Source: Mesocentrotus franciscanus (Eukaryota > Echinodermata > Echinoidea > Camarodonta > Strongylocentrotidae). Taken from it: a stretch of 64,000 bases of DNA. The stretch's first letter is position 1. Each line of letters begins with the position of its first letter. The stretch spans positions 18,711,744 through 18,775,743 of the forward strand of contig CP137670.1 in NCBI GenBank assembly GCA_037976565.1. Reading direction: 5' to 3'. This document shows positions 11,741 to 24,100 of the stretch, in pieces. The notes below the pieces were generated by a model. It was not told the origin of the DNA and made no database searches. It saw only the letters and a program-made list of their open reading frames with translations. Made by a program: the position numbers and the translations under genes.

Positions 11741-14700
11741 GACCTCAATTAGTTATATTTCCTTATACATATACGTTTTCTTTATCATTCATTTAATCAA
11801 ACACTTGTATGGTCTTGAGGTGTGGGAGGTGCATCTTTAACAACTATTAATAACTTTCATATTTGATAGAGTGCACTGAGAGCAAATAACATGACAATAA
11901 AGTGAAATTACTAGTTTCTTTCAGTCTAAGTTTTCATAATGTATATTATATATACATTGCCCAAAACATTTGTACTTTCTACAGGCTTTCTCTTGATTAG
12001 AACAAAATGGAAGTAATACAATTATTAATATTATTTGTATTTGGTTGAATTTCGAGGGGGTAGATTGACTAGACCGAGAGGGATCTACCCTTGCTTCTTT
12101 TGGAGTGGTAAAATTGCGTATTTAAAAGTGAAACAGACTCACATACATACATTCTCTGTTGCTTTTCCCGTATGCCTTATATCTTTCACTCCTATCTCAA
12201 TTTATTTTTCTTATCTGTTGTACTGTACATCAATGACGCAGATCAGATCATCCCAAAGCAATTTTCGATAATCGTTTAATGCAACTCTTACAACGTAGTT
12301 TATATAAAACTTATCCTTTGGCCCCTCTTTACTGATTCACTTATTATAATCTTTGAAAAACATTTTCGAGCAATCTATCTCCTAATATTATATCACGTTC
12401 TTTTCCCTTTCCTTCATCTCTCCCATCTCTCCCACCTACCCCACCCCCTTATCGACATTATATCTGGAAGGAGGCACGTGTCCCCCTTGTGCCCCCTCGT
12501 AGTTACGCCACTGCCCGTTGTACATATAGCGGTTGGTAAAGCTGCTTACATGTTAAAGTAAATGATATTGAAGTTCATGGAAGGAAATTAATATCTCAGA
12601 TTGATGTATATATTGGTTCTTGTAGTCGTAGTTTAGTTGTTGAAATCTATGCTAACAAAGTATACGTAACACTAATATGCAGGTCTTATTGGCTACATGA
12701 TAACCCAAATATGACCTGTATGTACGAGTATTTTACTGCAGGTTCTAAAATAAACTAAAAGAATGGTAAACTTACCCCTTAAGAAACGTGTTGTAGCACA
12801 GGAATGAGCTCTGTAAAGGCCACAGTACAGCAATATTCGTATTTATATTTCAGTATTTACCTAATGGCACAGGAATATCATTAGAGCAGTACATTACAAG
12901 TTTGACATGCAATAGTAAGAAAGGCAAAGCCTCGGGGAAATAACGATTTCGCAATATTTTTCAAAGGAAGTGAGAGCAACGAATACATTGCCAATGTTAT
13001 GCCAGTGGAAGAGCAGAGGAACTGAATATTTACGCAATGCCTTTGAAATAAGTGCTCAGTAAAGAACACAGTGTAGTAACATTCATATTTAGATTTACAT
13101 GATAACCCCTTCATCAACAGTATGCAGTGATTTTATACTCCAAGTTCTAGAAATAAACTAGAGAAGTTGTTAGTATTGTTTTCCCTTGAGCTTTGAGAAG
13201 TATAATTTGGACAAGGAATATCATTAGAGTGGCACACAAACAGGTTAACATGCGAAAGTGACAAAGGCTATTAAAGGATAGGTGAAAATAGCGATTGCGC
13301 AATACTTTTCAAAGGAAGTTTAACAAAGTTGAATTTAGTTCAACGAGTGATAAAAACATACTTAACAAATTACCCACATACTGAAATGGCTTGTCGCGTC
13401 TTGAACATCGATAGGATCTTTCGACATTAAATCCTGTTTAAGAATGCTGGCCTTGCAGTTAAACATGACAAAAAATTGATTATTAAAGAGCGTTAGTCCC
13501 TAAACCTCTATGAACAGACAGGTTTAACAGTTTATCAATATGCAAACATACACGTATTCTGAACGATGTATTATATTGAATTTAAAACAAGACTTAATGT
13601 GTATATGTCTTCGTTAGTGTACACCGTCAATGATACATGCTAGCCATTGAATGATGAAATTATAAGAGGAATTAAAAATCTATATGAGATATGTATTTAT
13701 ATGCCATTATCCCATTGAAGATATTGTGTGACAATACACGACATAGATCATGATGGAGCTTTAAGCAAATTCCAGAATTCCTTTCATAGGTAGAGTTATA
13801 GGAAATAAACTTAGTGCGTATGATTCAGTTTGATTGTACATGTTTGTTTATACATGATTTTTTTTATTAACCTGTATGAGGACCACCAAGGGAGAATATG
13901 ATAGCAGTCTTTAAAGGTGTATGGTCTTTATAGACATGTGGTCTTTCTATACAGGTCGATGATTGGGGATACATCTATTCTTATGTTTTATTAGAGCCAG
14001 AAGGATGTCTACAAACCTGTACATGTAAGTTTGTAAAGTTTGTAAAATACATGGATGATACATAAACACATGATTACTAACAAGTAAATTATCTATTACT
14101 CTTGTAAATTTGATGTTTTTTAAAGTTTGTTGTGACTCGAGAATGAACAGTTGACGGGTTGGATTAGCGCCTTTGTTGAATATTTTAGATGTAAGCTTTA
14201 GTATGTCACATTCTGAAGAAACATAAATCTGAACAAATAATTTTGTTTTAAATACTTTTACTTACACAATTACAAAACTTGGTAAGGGTATGAATAATTT
14301 AGTTGTTAACTGTACATGTATATGTCTTATATACATGCATATACATCTACATGTCTTAAATAAGTAGTAATGAATTGTCTGCTGAGACCCAGAAGGGTGT
14401 TAAATCATATACTTTGACATACATGTAGATTGTAGAGTGAATATCCTTCAGGCTCCAAGTAGATGAAGCAGGAAATTATGTTGCCTTTGATCATTTCATT
14501 ACGTATGTTGGACTGATACATGTATTTTTCTTCTTGAAAGTTAATTTCATTTCTGCACATGTATGTTATTAAGAATGTATTTTTTTACGATGAACTGCCA
14601 ATTTGTGGAAGTTTCTCTCATTTTCTATTGATCATTTCTATTGTCAGTGTTTATTCTTTCATGACCGTTGAAGGTTGTGCACTGTGCCTTGTTCACACAT

Positions 14701-16462
14701 AACATGTATAACCACCTAACAAAACAAATCTGCAATGAGCACTGTGTTAATGTGTCCCAAATAATATGTTGCATTTATCCATTTATTTCCTCAACATTTT
14801 CTCCTGATGTGACCAATAACTAATGTCTGTTCCGAAATTACTAACATTGATTATCGGTCATATCATGCACTCTCTCTGTTTTGGATGAAATATGTGGACA
14901 AAAGACAAAAAGTCATAACAGTACAGTACCTCAATATAGAAATATGATGTGAATTTATTTCCAACTAATGCAAAATAGCACATTATGTAGATGTTACCTT
15001 ACGATAAGATCTCTTTCTTTCATGATGTTAGAATAATTACATTTGCAATAAAATCGAAATCCAAAGCAGCTTGTTAAATATCCAATGCATTTGAATATTC
15101 CTGAATTAATATGGATAATGCATCGTGATAATATAGTACATAATTGCAAAAATAGTTGCAAAATGAAGTTAACGGCACAATTTTCGGAGGCTTTTAAGGC
15201 AATACTTAATAGCAACCAGCAGTTCTGTACAATCTATATTGCTCCATTGGAGTATACACCGTTGTGTTGTGTGGACCAAACTGTGTGATCTGAATGTTTC
15301 ATGAAAATGAATGAGTATTGTGAAAATGTTAATAACAAATATTTAAATACATGAAACATGCAAAAAATAATGTGATTTTTCAGTCTTTATTTTATCTTTG
15401 TGCACAAACATAATTTAGAGGGGGAGCAAGAGGGAAGACAGTTAAGGTGAGGGCCACATTGTACTTATAAAAAAAAAGGGAGAGATAGAGAGAGAGAGAG
15501 AGAAGAGGGGTGTAGGATAAGAGGAAGCGGGTGAATGGAGACAGAGGGAGAAAGACAGGAAGAAAGAAGGAGACAGTGGGGGATAGGGAGATAGATGGAG
15601 AGAGGATGAGATAAAGCGGAGGTGAAGAAGCAAAGAGAGAGAGAGGGAAAAAAGAAAGAGGGAGAATAATACAGAGGAAAGAGAGAGAGAAGGAGTGAAA
15701 GAGAGAGACAGAGAGTGATGGAGAGTGAGGGAGAAAGAAAGAAGGAGATAGTGGGGGATAAGAGAAAGAGGTAGAATGTATAAAGAGGGAGAAAACAGGA
15801 AGAAATAAGGAGACAGTTGGGGATAGGGAGATAGATGGAGAGAGAGGGGGTGAAGATAGATAAAGCGGGGTGAAGAAGTGAACAGAAAGGGGAGGAAATG
15901 AGGGTGTGTGTGAGAGTGAGAAAGAGAGAGAGAGAGAGAGGGAGAGATTGGGGTAGAGAGAAATGATAACAGATAATCAAAATGAGAATGTTGAAATATA
16001 TTTACAGTGTTGTTGTAGTATGGGTCCAGCCATTGAGGGGGCACATGCCATTCTCAAGATTCCTTATAGTTAGAAGCTTTATATATATATCCCCCTTTTT
16101 CTTTCTCTCTCTCTTTCTCTCTCTATCTACTTATTCCTTTCTCTCCTTCTCCCTTCTCCTGTATCCCACTCTCTCCTGTTTAGCAATTATTTTCCGATAT
16201 CCCTGTCAAAGCCCCGACCCCCTCTTAAAATATTGTAACAAACCCATCACTTCAAACTTTTTGGGGAAATCTCTGATGAAACTGACAATGACAACCATTT
16301 ACTTAAATTTTGAAGACATGTTTTAAGCATAAATCCAAAAATTAAAACACTTGGAGGAACGCCCTGGGGCAGGGCAAATTCATGGTTGGCGTTGGTGTGA
16401 TCACCACGCCATTTTTTAAGCACAACATTGTTTGGAACCGGCAACATTAACAACTTAGCCAT
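11741..16462. repeat. Intergenic arm of duplication unit B
   Basis: Aligns with 206-6700 of unit A but lacks the TTAA MITE and the LINE 3' fragment of A. It differs at 12040-12590, where a segment with 'agattgacta.accgagaggg' (also at 61207) replaces most of A's 800-1900. That segment ends with 'ccctcgtagttacgccactg', the reverse complement of a common CAGTGGCGTA-type transposon end. Sequence near 12760 and again near 13140 ('tctagaaataaacta') suggests a small local duplication. No gene seen. Confidence 0.7.
15422..16180. repeat. GA tract, inverted segment, CT tract module (unit B)
   Basis: Same layout as at 5326-6003: a GA-rich tract of about 540 bp, an inverted unique segment around 15985-16070 including 'gtagtatgggtccagcca', then a short CT tract. 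The 200-aa Ser/Leu/Pro-rich minus-strand frame is a compositional artefact. Confidence 0.7.
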
Positions 16463-17078
16463 CAACGCTCAAAATACACGGGGGCGATGGGCGATTCGCC
16501 CCCGTGAGCTACATAATCGCTTCCGTCAGATTGCTCACGGGGGCAATTGCAAAATTAAAAATCGCCCCCGTGGAATTAAAGAATAAAGATTATATTTTCA
16601 GTTATAACTTTCACACAATATTGAGTTTTAACTTAATATGTTGGAAGTTAGATTAGCGTGCAGGATTTCTCGCTCGAATTTTTTCGGTGTCTAGAGGCCG
16701 CCATTATTTTTCTTGTTTTGCGAACAGAGAAGATTGTGCCATGCTAATATTCTCTGTATCGTTCCAATTTTTGATAGATGTGTCGCCGAAGCGAACGTCC
16801 TAAACTTCGCTTCGATTCACTCTCAACTCATCAAAACATCATACTGTAAACAAATGTGCGCTTATTCGCCGCAAGATGGCGCTATATCTCCCATCTCCAT
16901 GACTGCATTACCGTTACAAACAACGGAAGCTCGCAGTGCAGTGCGACCGTCAGCAGCGGCTATACCGCGCCGGTAGTACCGACTGGTGTGCACGCTGCCG
17001 CCCCATACCTGCTGGAGCTAGAGGCGATCGCGCAAGGACCGAAACATGGAGAAGTTTGTCGTTGTGTAAAGCGTGAAT

Positions 17079-17471
17079 CAGTGGCGGATCCAGGGGGGGG
17101 GGGCGTATGGCTCGAGCCCCCTCCCCTAGGGGAAAAAACAGGTAAAAACACCCTTTTTTGAAAAAAAAAAGAAGATGGGCCCTCCTGGCGCCCAAGGGGT
17201 GGCGGTGAAGAAAAAAAATTCCCCTTCCGGGAGGGAAAAAAATTTTTCGGGTGCCGAAAAAAAAAAAGTTTTACTCACCACCCTTGGCGCCCAAGGGGTG
17301 GCGATGGAAAAATTACCCTTCCGGAGGGAAAAAATTTACGGGTGCCAAATTTTTTTTTGCTCCCTACCCCCTCCCCCAATGAGCGAAAAATCGACCGGCA
17401 CAATTTTCAAATTTTCGCACGAAGTGGACTCCTTTAGGCCCCTCCCTTGCCGCCGGCTGGATCCGCCCCTG
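17079..17471 (+). mobile_element. hAT-like MITE, CAGTGGCGGATCC family, copy 1
   Basis: Ends CAGTGGCGGATCCAG and, reversed, CAGGGGCGGATCCAG. Flanks GCGTGAAT and CCGTGAAT match 7 of 8, as expected for a hAT target duplication. The interior holds 'ggcgcccaaggggtggcg' twice (near 17189 and 17287) and T/A homopolymers. Open frames in it are not genes. Confidence 0.8.
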
Positions 17472-17753
17472 CCGTGAATCCTCTGAAATCTGGTAATTCC
17501 AAAAGATCAGCAAATAATGAACCTCGACCAGTAAATCAATATTGAGAAGAAGAGAAAGACCAAAGCTGTTGTGGAAGGATAAAGTCAAGACTAAAGAATA
17601 ATGTAATATAAAAGGTTGCTTTGAATGATATAGGGGGAATGTGCAGAACGGGAATAAACGGAGAGAATGTCATCTCGGGATGAAAGTCGACAGTAACCCC
17701 TATGTAACTTGTAAAGTTGTAAGAGGGAAATGCCGACTTAAATAAATGATAAT

Positions 17754-18086
17754 CAGTGGCGGATCTACGGGGGGGCTAACCCCCTTGGGCTGCCAAGTGA
17801 AAATGTGATGTGCATAGAAAAACGCCATCATGTGTCCAGACCCACACAGTATCCGCATCGTCATTGGGTCGAACCCCCTTTTAAAATTGTTACTTGATTT
17901 TTAAAAAAGACATTGTCATGCACTGCTTTTTATGGTTTCCATTGTGTTAGTAGACGCCAGGAAAACGTCCCTACGGGGGTTCAAAATAGCACCAACAAAA
18001 TCGCCTCGCCGCTACGCGGCTCGTGGACGATGCTCGTCATTTGGGCACCCCCTCCCTCCCTTAACAAAAAGTTATATCCGTCCCTG
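17754..18086 (+). mobile_element. Divergent CAGTGGCGGATC-ended MITE
   Basis: Starts CAGTGGCGGATCTACGGGGG and ends (reversed) CAGGGACGGATATAAC. Flanks contain 'gataat' on both sides but the target duplication is not clean. The interior differs from the other four copies, so it is a relative or a separate subfamily nested in the 1.8-kb element. Confidence 0.5.
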
Positions 18087-18559
18087 ATAATGATGAAATA
18101 GCAAAGAGTATCATGGGTACCAATTCAATGGAAATTTGTATTAAAAAGGAGCCCCCGTCAGTACTAAAATAGCCCCCGTGAGAAGGATCACGGGGGCTCT
18201 TTTTTTTTGGAAGAGCCCCCGCGCGTGGACAAAAAATTAATTTGAGCCCTGTTTGCCATTATGACGTCATGTTTTGGGAATATATAATACATCTATTTTC
18301 ATGACTGTCCATGGTATTATAAATGAACTACAGATAGATAACACAACTTTGCAAATTATTTCAATGGTATAGCATCTTAACTTTTATTTATCTACCACAG
18401 ACCAAAAATAACAAACAAACAAAATGACAAACAAAAGATAAACTCATGCAATATTACATATGATATTGTGCATAGAATAAAAAAAGAATACCCCTCCCCC
18501 GAACCAAAAAAACAACATGAAACATAAAAAGACAAACAACAACAACATTTTAACTAGCA

Positions 18560-20760
18560 AAGGAGAGTAGTGGTTGCGAGTAGTAGTATGTGGACTGGCA
18601 TTCCATATAATACAGTGATCGTCATTTTGTGAGTGAGTGAGATGAAGGAAAAAAAAAACAACACTACAACTTATTTTGTTGTAATAGCATAGCCATCAAC
18701 CTAGACAACAAAGATTAACATATCTTATATCATAATTAACAATCAACAAAGTCAAATCTTACAAATGCTGTAAATTATGCTGCTATGTACATTTCTTGAG
18801 CATACTTGTAGTGTGAATAATTTATTGATACATGTTGGTAGCATACCCTCGCTATACAATACAATGTAAGTCATCCTCACCATCCTCATCATCATCCTCA
18901 TGACCTTGCAGCATTGTAATATTATTTGTGTAATAATTGTTTAATAGATACATGTATGTACCAACATGCTTCAAGCAAATAACAAAATCAACCATTTAAA
19001 TGTTACAAGTAATCAGTATAATCTACATGTGGTGATTGTGAGCGATGACAAACTGTGCTGCTTACACGTTTATCATTCTACTATTTGTTTTATAAAACTA
19101 CATATCAAGGATTGATATTACCCAAGGTAAAGTTATAAAATCAACAGTGTTGAATCTTACAAGAACTAGGTATTACGCAGCTATGTACATATCATGAGCG
19201 TACCTTAAATGTAAATAAATGTTTTCATACATGTATATGACGTACTTTCACTATACAATACATTGTAACCCGTCATCATTATCATCCTCATGACCTTGCA
19301 GCATTTGCTGTATAATTTGATTTAATGAATATACTTGTTTTATACATACACCATTATTTTTCATGTTTATATAAACATGTCACATAGCCGATTAAAATTC
19401 AACAATTTCAAATTTTCAATGTTACATGTAATTAATATATTCATACATTGCAGCTTAAATGTAAAATATCATTTTACCTTATTACCTTATTACCTTTTAA
19501 TACTCCGTGCTATCAAACTACATATCAAAGATTGATATTTCCCATAGCAGTGTATGACATGAACAATTTTTAATCTTACAAATGATGGATATCATTTAGC
19601 TATGTACATTTCATGAACATACTCGTAATGTAAATAAAATGATACATTTTGCAACCTACTTAATCATATTGTTCATTGTACACTTGTTGCATACGTATGT
19701 ATCAACATATCTCATACCAAAGCAAACAATCAACGAATTGAATGTTATAAATACTTAGTATAATGCAGTTTTGTACAGGTTGTGAGTGTGAGGGATGATA
19801 AAACGGTGTAACTTCTTTCACTATTTTAGCATCTCTTCTATCAAACTAGATAAGGCGACTATGCAATCTATGTATTGTTCTATCACATATACTGGTTGGA
19901 TACAAAAGTCATATAGCCAAATGAAAAATCATCAAATTAAATCATACAAATACTCAGTATAATGCAGTATTTGTTCTATCAAACAACATATCTCATATAA
20001 TAATAATAATAAAATCAGCAGTGATAAAAATGACAAAAACTGGTTTTGTTGTGTTATGAACAATTTAATGAACATACTTTTGATGTAAACAATTTCTTGA
20101 TAGATAATAAAAATTTTGCCAATTTAGTTGTTATTCTATTCTTTCTATGAAATATACCTTATGGATACATGAATATATTCAAATGTCTCAAAGCAAAATT
20201 AAAAAAAATCAACAAATTGATTCTTATAAATACTCGGTATTATACAGCTATTTACATGCTGTGAGTGTATTAAATAATAAGGCTGCAAATCATTTCAATA
20301 TTATAGCATTTGTCTCGGCAAAAAATACATATAAAAGGGTTGAATGTTTCATAATGAGCAAAATTATAAAATCAACAGTGTTGAATCTAAAAAATATTGG
20401 GTATTATGCTGCCATGAACATTCTCATGAGCATAGTTGTAAATGTAAATAATTTGTGACAGATAACGAGACTTTGCAACCTATTTAATTGTTGTATTAGT
20501 CATTTCATCAAATGGGCATGTTGAATACATAAGTATATGAACATATGTCTAAGCAACAAAAACAAAAATTAACAAATCGAATGTTACAGAAACTTAGTAT
20601 TTTAGAGCTATTTACATGTCTCTTGATAGCAAAATGAAAAATAACAAGAACAAGAAAACAAAGTAAATATTACCAATACTCCTTATAATGCGGCTATTTT
20701 TACATGTACATGCTATCTGTATGAGCATGTGTGATGTGAATAGTTTCATGATGGATAGGA
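18560..20760. repeat. Degenerate ~400-bp tandem repeat block, unit B to C
   Basis: Same landmark order as 6990-8990. 'gagc.ta.' landmarks near 18790, 19192, 19612, 20060, 20420 and 20725 give about six units of roughly 300-450 bp. Begins after 'gtggttgcgagtagtagtatgtggactgg', which also precedes the blocks at 6990 and 36735. No coding potential. Confidence 0.75.
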
Positions 20761-22046
20761 AGACTGTGCAGCTTTTTATTATTTGATAACATTTATTTCA
20801 TCCCAATTCTCAGTTGATAGGTGAGAGATCATATGCGTATTAAGAAGAAGAAGGCTTAAAGATAAAGAGGAATCGGGAAATAATTAAAGAAGGCTCTTCT
20901 GTGTGCACTACCCTTAGTATGAGCAAACAAGCTTGAGAGAAGGGGAATTCTTTTTTCTCTAATGACCTATATAGGTCAACATGGAACATAGGAAAATGAA
21001 AATTGTTCTAAATTTGAATCTTCTTTAATCTTGGTTTAATGCACGAATTAACATATGTTATGAGTTTTATCATGTAAATAGTTTCTTGACAGATAAGGAA
21101 ACTCTGCATCGCATTGAGTTGTTATAGTATTTCAATAACAGTGGTATACTTTCTACTAAAGTCACTATGATTTGAATGCCATTATTATATCTTTGTATTT
21201 TCTCTTGCTTTTGTATTTCTAGTATTCATTGTACAGACCTGGTTTAAACCTTGTTATGGTTATTGTAGTTGTACTTAATATGCAAATTCATGTTTTGCTA
21301 TACTTTTCTTTGAAAAAAAATTAATGAAAAACATAAATTCATTTATTTATATGACCATTTCATCCGCTCAATCTGATTTGCGTTCATTAAACAAATAAGC
21401 ATTTTTGCATGAAAAAGTGAAGTTTTCTGAAAAGTGCGTTTCTTTCCAGCATTTGGGTGCCCGGGGATCACTTGGGTAACCTTTCAAAAAGTATAATATT
21501 AAAAAAAATATGGCACTTTCTCTGTATTTTTGTCGGAAAAAAAACATAGTAATCCATCATAATGTCGTATCTTTTTGCGTTTGAAAAGTTTCAATTGCAC
21601 TTCGGCCGCTCTCGTAAGCCCTCACTCATTCCATTGTAGCCAGGCGGCTTTGGGGTGAGCGGCTAATGAATATACTAATCGTTAGCTTTCTTCTGGTACT
21701 AAACTTGCTGTGATTGGTTGTATATTGTTGTCGGCATTTACCCATTCACATAATGGCACTACCTGCCCGATGATGCCAGTGCAGTGGCCCGTGACCCTGC
21801 ACTCAACACTGTGTGGGAGTTAGTTTACGGTCAACTTCTTTTATGAGACAAATCCAAGCAAATGTTTCCATATGTGATCCTTTATATCACATAATCATGG
21901 CTAATCTAGGTCCATGTTACAACACACATATAGAGATCTACATGTAGATATTGGGATGCTAGTGATGATATCCTTATCATATGTTTATGTACATACTTGT
22001 GTATACGTAGTGAACATAGACAAAGTGTTATCAAACGGAATTTGAT
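20761..22046. other. 3' flank of gene copy C with a C-specific insertion
   Basis: 20761-21340 and 21880-22046 align with 41830-42614 before gene D. The middle (about 21345-21880, with 'tgcccggggatcacttggg' and the 'tgtagccaggcggctttgg' stretch) has no counterpart there and is probably a dispersed repeat inserted in unit C. Its ends were not resolved and it encodes nothing recognisable. Confidence 0.5.
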
Positions 22047-23855
22047 TTAGATGCTAAATCTGTTTTTGAATACGAGAATGTTGTCTCCATCGCAAGTTAT
22101 CAGTTTCCCTGATGGCGTCATCATTACGCGAGATGATATAAGGTGATCCTTCCCACCTCCGAGGATAGTTGATAGAGGGAACAATGCTACTCTTCGCTTC
22201 TTCATGTCAACCCTACTCATCACCTGATCAATCACGCACGTCTTGTACTCATCATCTGATGACACGATGTAGAGGTCGTCTGTCATAGGATCGTTGCAGG
22301 TATTCAGGATGACACCACTGTGGGGGATTTCCCTTTGAGCACCCTGTCTGTCGATAATGAACACTCTGTGATCTGGTGGGTAGGGTAGAGCAATGATATG
22401 ACCTGATGATAGTACACCATGCACACTTATATTCTCTTTACATGTGATGGTATTCATGATCTTACCATCAGCTGGGTTGATGATGTATATCTTAGACTGA
22501 TCCCACTCAGCAGCGATGATCATCCCATCCTGGTCAACAGCTACATCCGCCACTGTGAAATGATGCGTTGTGTTTCTTGGTATTGTGACGACATCGATGT
22601 GCTTCCATTTTATGTCATACACACTGATGTATCCAGTCAAACTATCCCCTGTACACCCTTCACTGCGTTTACCGCATACTACCTTGTCACCATTCAACAA
22701 TGCACAGGAGCCAACATATGATGTACCACTACCGGTTATCACTCTCTGAGTGTGTTTAGTGTTCATATCTAACATGTGTGTATGTGGGCTACGTAATACT
22801 CTATCTGTGATGATCACATTGTATTCATCAATGCATCCTACAATGATCGGGAATGTTAATTTATCTTTGACATTGATTATATCAATGAGCTGCCACTCCC
22901 CATCATACCCATCAATCCTGCCATCATACTTCTCTTTCCCAGCACCCTTCACAAACCTCACACCTGATATGGCCCCAGTGATTTGTTTCACATCACCCTC
23001 ATTCAATGGATTCTTTAGTTCATTACTCACTGATGTGTTTACACGATGCCCGTCTTTGACGACATTTTTATCATTTGTTAGTACTGTATCAAGTGTCTGT
23101 ACTGTAATCTCTGTGGTTTTTGTGTCATCTTGCCATGCGTTCTCCAACTCACCTATCTTTCTTTCTTTCTCTTCAGCAATGTTCTTAATGTCTGTTTGGA
23201 GACCACGTTGTTTATTGTTGATTGGTTCTCGTCTTCTCTCTGCATTTGAACGGTTTAATTCAAGTCGTGTTTCTCTCTCTTCATCGTTCTTTTGAATCTT
23301 TGTATTGATCTTCTTGATCTCCTCTTTAAGTTTCTGTTTCTTCTCCTCAAACTCCTGGTTGATTTTTGCAGCATCCTCCTTCTCTCTGTCTTTGTCTGTT
23401 TGGATCGCCTCATTGATTACCGAATCAACTTCATCTGTCAAAGCTTGTAGATGGGTGTCGGTGTCTTTCCTACACTGATGAATCTGTGCTCCATAAACTC
23501 GATGAAGCTTTAATTTGTACTCTGCCTTATCTTTCAGAATGTTTAGTTCTGCTCTACTTTCCATGATGGCGCCCTCTATATCCTGGCGCACGCAAGACTG
23601 CTCATGGTGATCTATCATTGCGCATAAATGACACACTGCTACACCATGTGTTTTACAAAACAGTTTGATTTCTTCATCATGCTTCTCACAATAGAGATTG
23701 GGCCGACCCTTTCTTGCCTTTCCGATGCATCCACATTTGGATGCGCAGTCATCGCAGAGCTTCTTCTTCTCCTTCACGCAGTACGTCACTTCTGTGATTG
23801 CCTCACAGTTCTCCCCTTCACAGATGTCTTCTGCAGAGCTGAAGTTAGCCGCCAT
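22047..23855 (-). CDS. B-box/coiled-coil/beta-propeller protein (TRIM-NHL-like, RING-less), copy C, intact
   Basis: 602 aa starting MAANFSSAEDICEG. The open frame extends 35 codons further upstream, but that part reads through the CT tract and a splice acceptor, so this ATG (context cagcATGG) is preferred. Residues 12-43 hold a Cys cluster (C12, C17, C34, C37, C43) like a degenerate B-box 1. Residues 56-88 fit a B-box 2: C56, H59, C67, H70, C75, C78, H83/H84. A Lys/Glu-rich coiled coil covers about 95-270. From about 295 to the end are beta-propeller-like strands (NVIITD, DKVVCGK, GMIIAAE, GHIIALP, DDLYIV, DNILVFKN) at roughly 45-residue spacing, as in NHL/YVTN propellers. There is no RING, so ubiquitin-ligase activity is not predicted; a scaffold or sensor role is a guess. 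This is the only full-length open copy of the four. Confidence 0.88.
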   Translation of the reverse strand: MAANFSSAEDICEGENCEAITEVTYCVKEKKKLCDDCASKCGCIGKARKGRPNLYCEKHDEEIKLFCKTHGVAVCHLCAMIDHHEQSCVRQDIEGAIMESRAELNILKDKAEYKLKLHRVYGAQIHQCRKDTDTHLQALTDEVDSVINEAIQTDKDREKEDAAKINQEFEEKKQKLKEEIKKINTKIQKNDEERETRLELNRSNAERRREPINNKQRGLQTDIKNIAEEKERKIGELENAWQDDTKTTEITVQTLDTVLTNDKNVVKDGHRVNTSVSNELKNPLNEGDVKQITGAISGVRFVKGAGKEKYDGRIDGYDGEWQLIDIINVKDKLTFPIIVGCIDEYNVIITDRVLRSPHTHMLDMNTKHTQRVITGSGTSYVGSCALLNGDKVVCGKRSEGCTGDSLTGYISVYDIKWKHIDVVTIPRNTTHHFTVADVAVDQDGMIIAAEWDQSKIYIINPADGKIMNTITCKENISVHGVLSSGHIIALPYPPDHRVFIIDRQGAQREIPHSGVILNTCNDPMTDDLYIVSSDDEYKTCVIDQVMSRVDMKKRRVALFPLSTILGGGKDHLISSRVMMTPSGKLITCDGDNILVFKNRFSI

Positions 23856-23873
23856 GCTGATCAGAGTATTGAC

Positions 23874-23876
23874 CTG
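23874..23876 (-). other. Probable 3' splice site (CAG) of gene C
   Basis: Minus strand 'tttctacag' followed by 'gtcaatactctgatcagc' and the ATG, the same layout as in B, D and E. The CT tract begins just upstream. Confidence 0.6.
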
Positions 23877-23896
23877 TAGAAACAAAATTCCAATGA

Positions 23897-23901
23897 GAGA
23901 A

Positions 23902-23946
<45 letters not shown>

Positions 23947-24100
23947 GAGGGGGAGAACAAGGGTTAGGATGAATGGGGGAGGGAAAGACAGAGGGGAAGG
24001 AAGGGAGAGAAAATGATAGAGGAAAGAAGGGTGATAGAAGGAGGGGGATGAAGGGAGAGAGAAAGAAGGAGGAAGGGAGGGAACGAGCAAGAGGAAGAGA
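23897..24100. repeat. GA-rich tract in the presumed 5'-UTR intron, copy C
   Basis: Starts as (GA)n dinucleotide and becomes mixed GGGA/GGAA with occasional T. It is shorter than in copies B and E. Overlapping Ser/Leu/Pro-rich minus-strand frames are artefacts. Confidence 0.85.

Larger units (their letters stand above)
16463..18251. mobile_element. hAT-like non-autonomous element (1.8 kb), nested
   Basis: Flanked by TTAGCCAT (16455-16462) and TTTGCCAT (18252-18259), a 7-of-8 target duplication. The right end reversed reads CAGGGCTCAAATTAATT, a typical hAT terminal sequence; the left end CAACGCTCAAAATA is a degraded match. Subterminal 'cgcccccgtg'/'cacgggggc' motifs repeat in both orientations near both ends. 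Units A and D run straight from the shared 'ttgacaa' to 'tatgacgtcat' without it. No transposase is recognised; the short frame at 16713-16976 matches no family I know. Two smaller hAT-like MITEs are nested inside. Confidence 0.65.

Noticed and set aside
22419..22721. Antisense open frames on the plus strand conserved at 9863, 22419 and 43011
   Set aside because: They lie antisense to the propeller coding sequence and are conserved because the genes are duplicated.
23856..23960. Upstream N-terminal extension of gene C resembling a hydrophobic signal peptide (also in D and E)
   Set aside because: It reads through the CT tract and a conserved splice acceptor; the paralogs align only from the MAA/MGA start.
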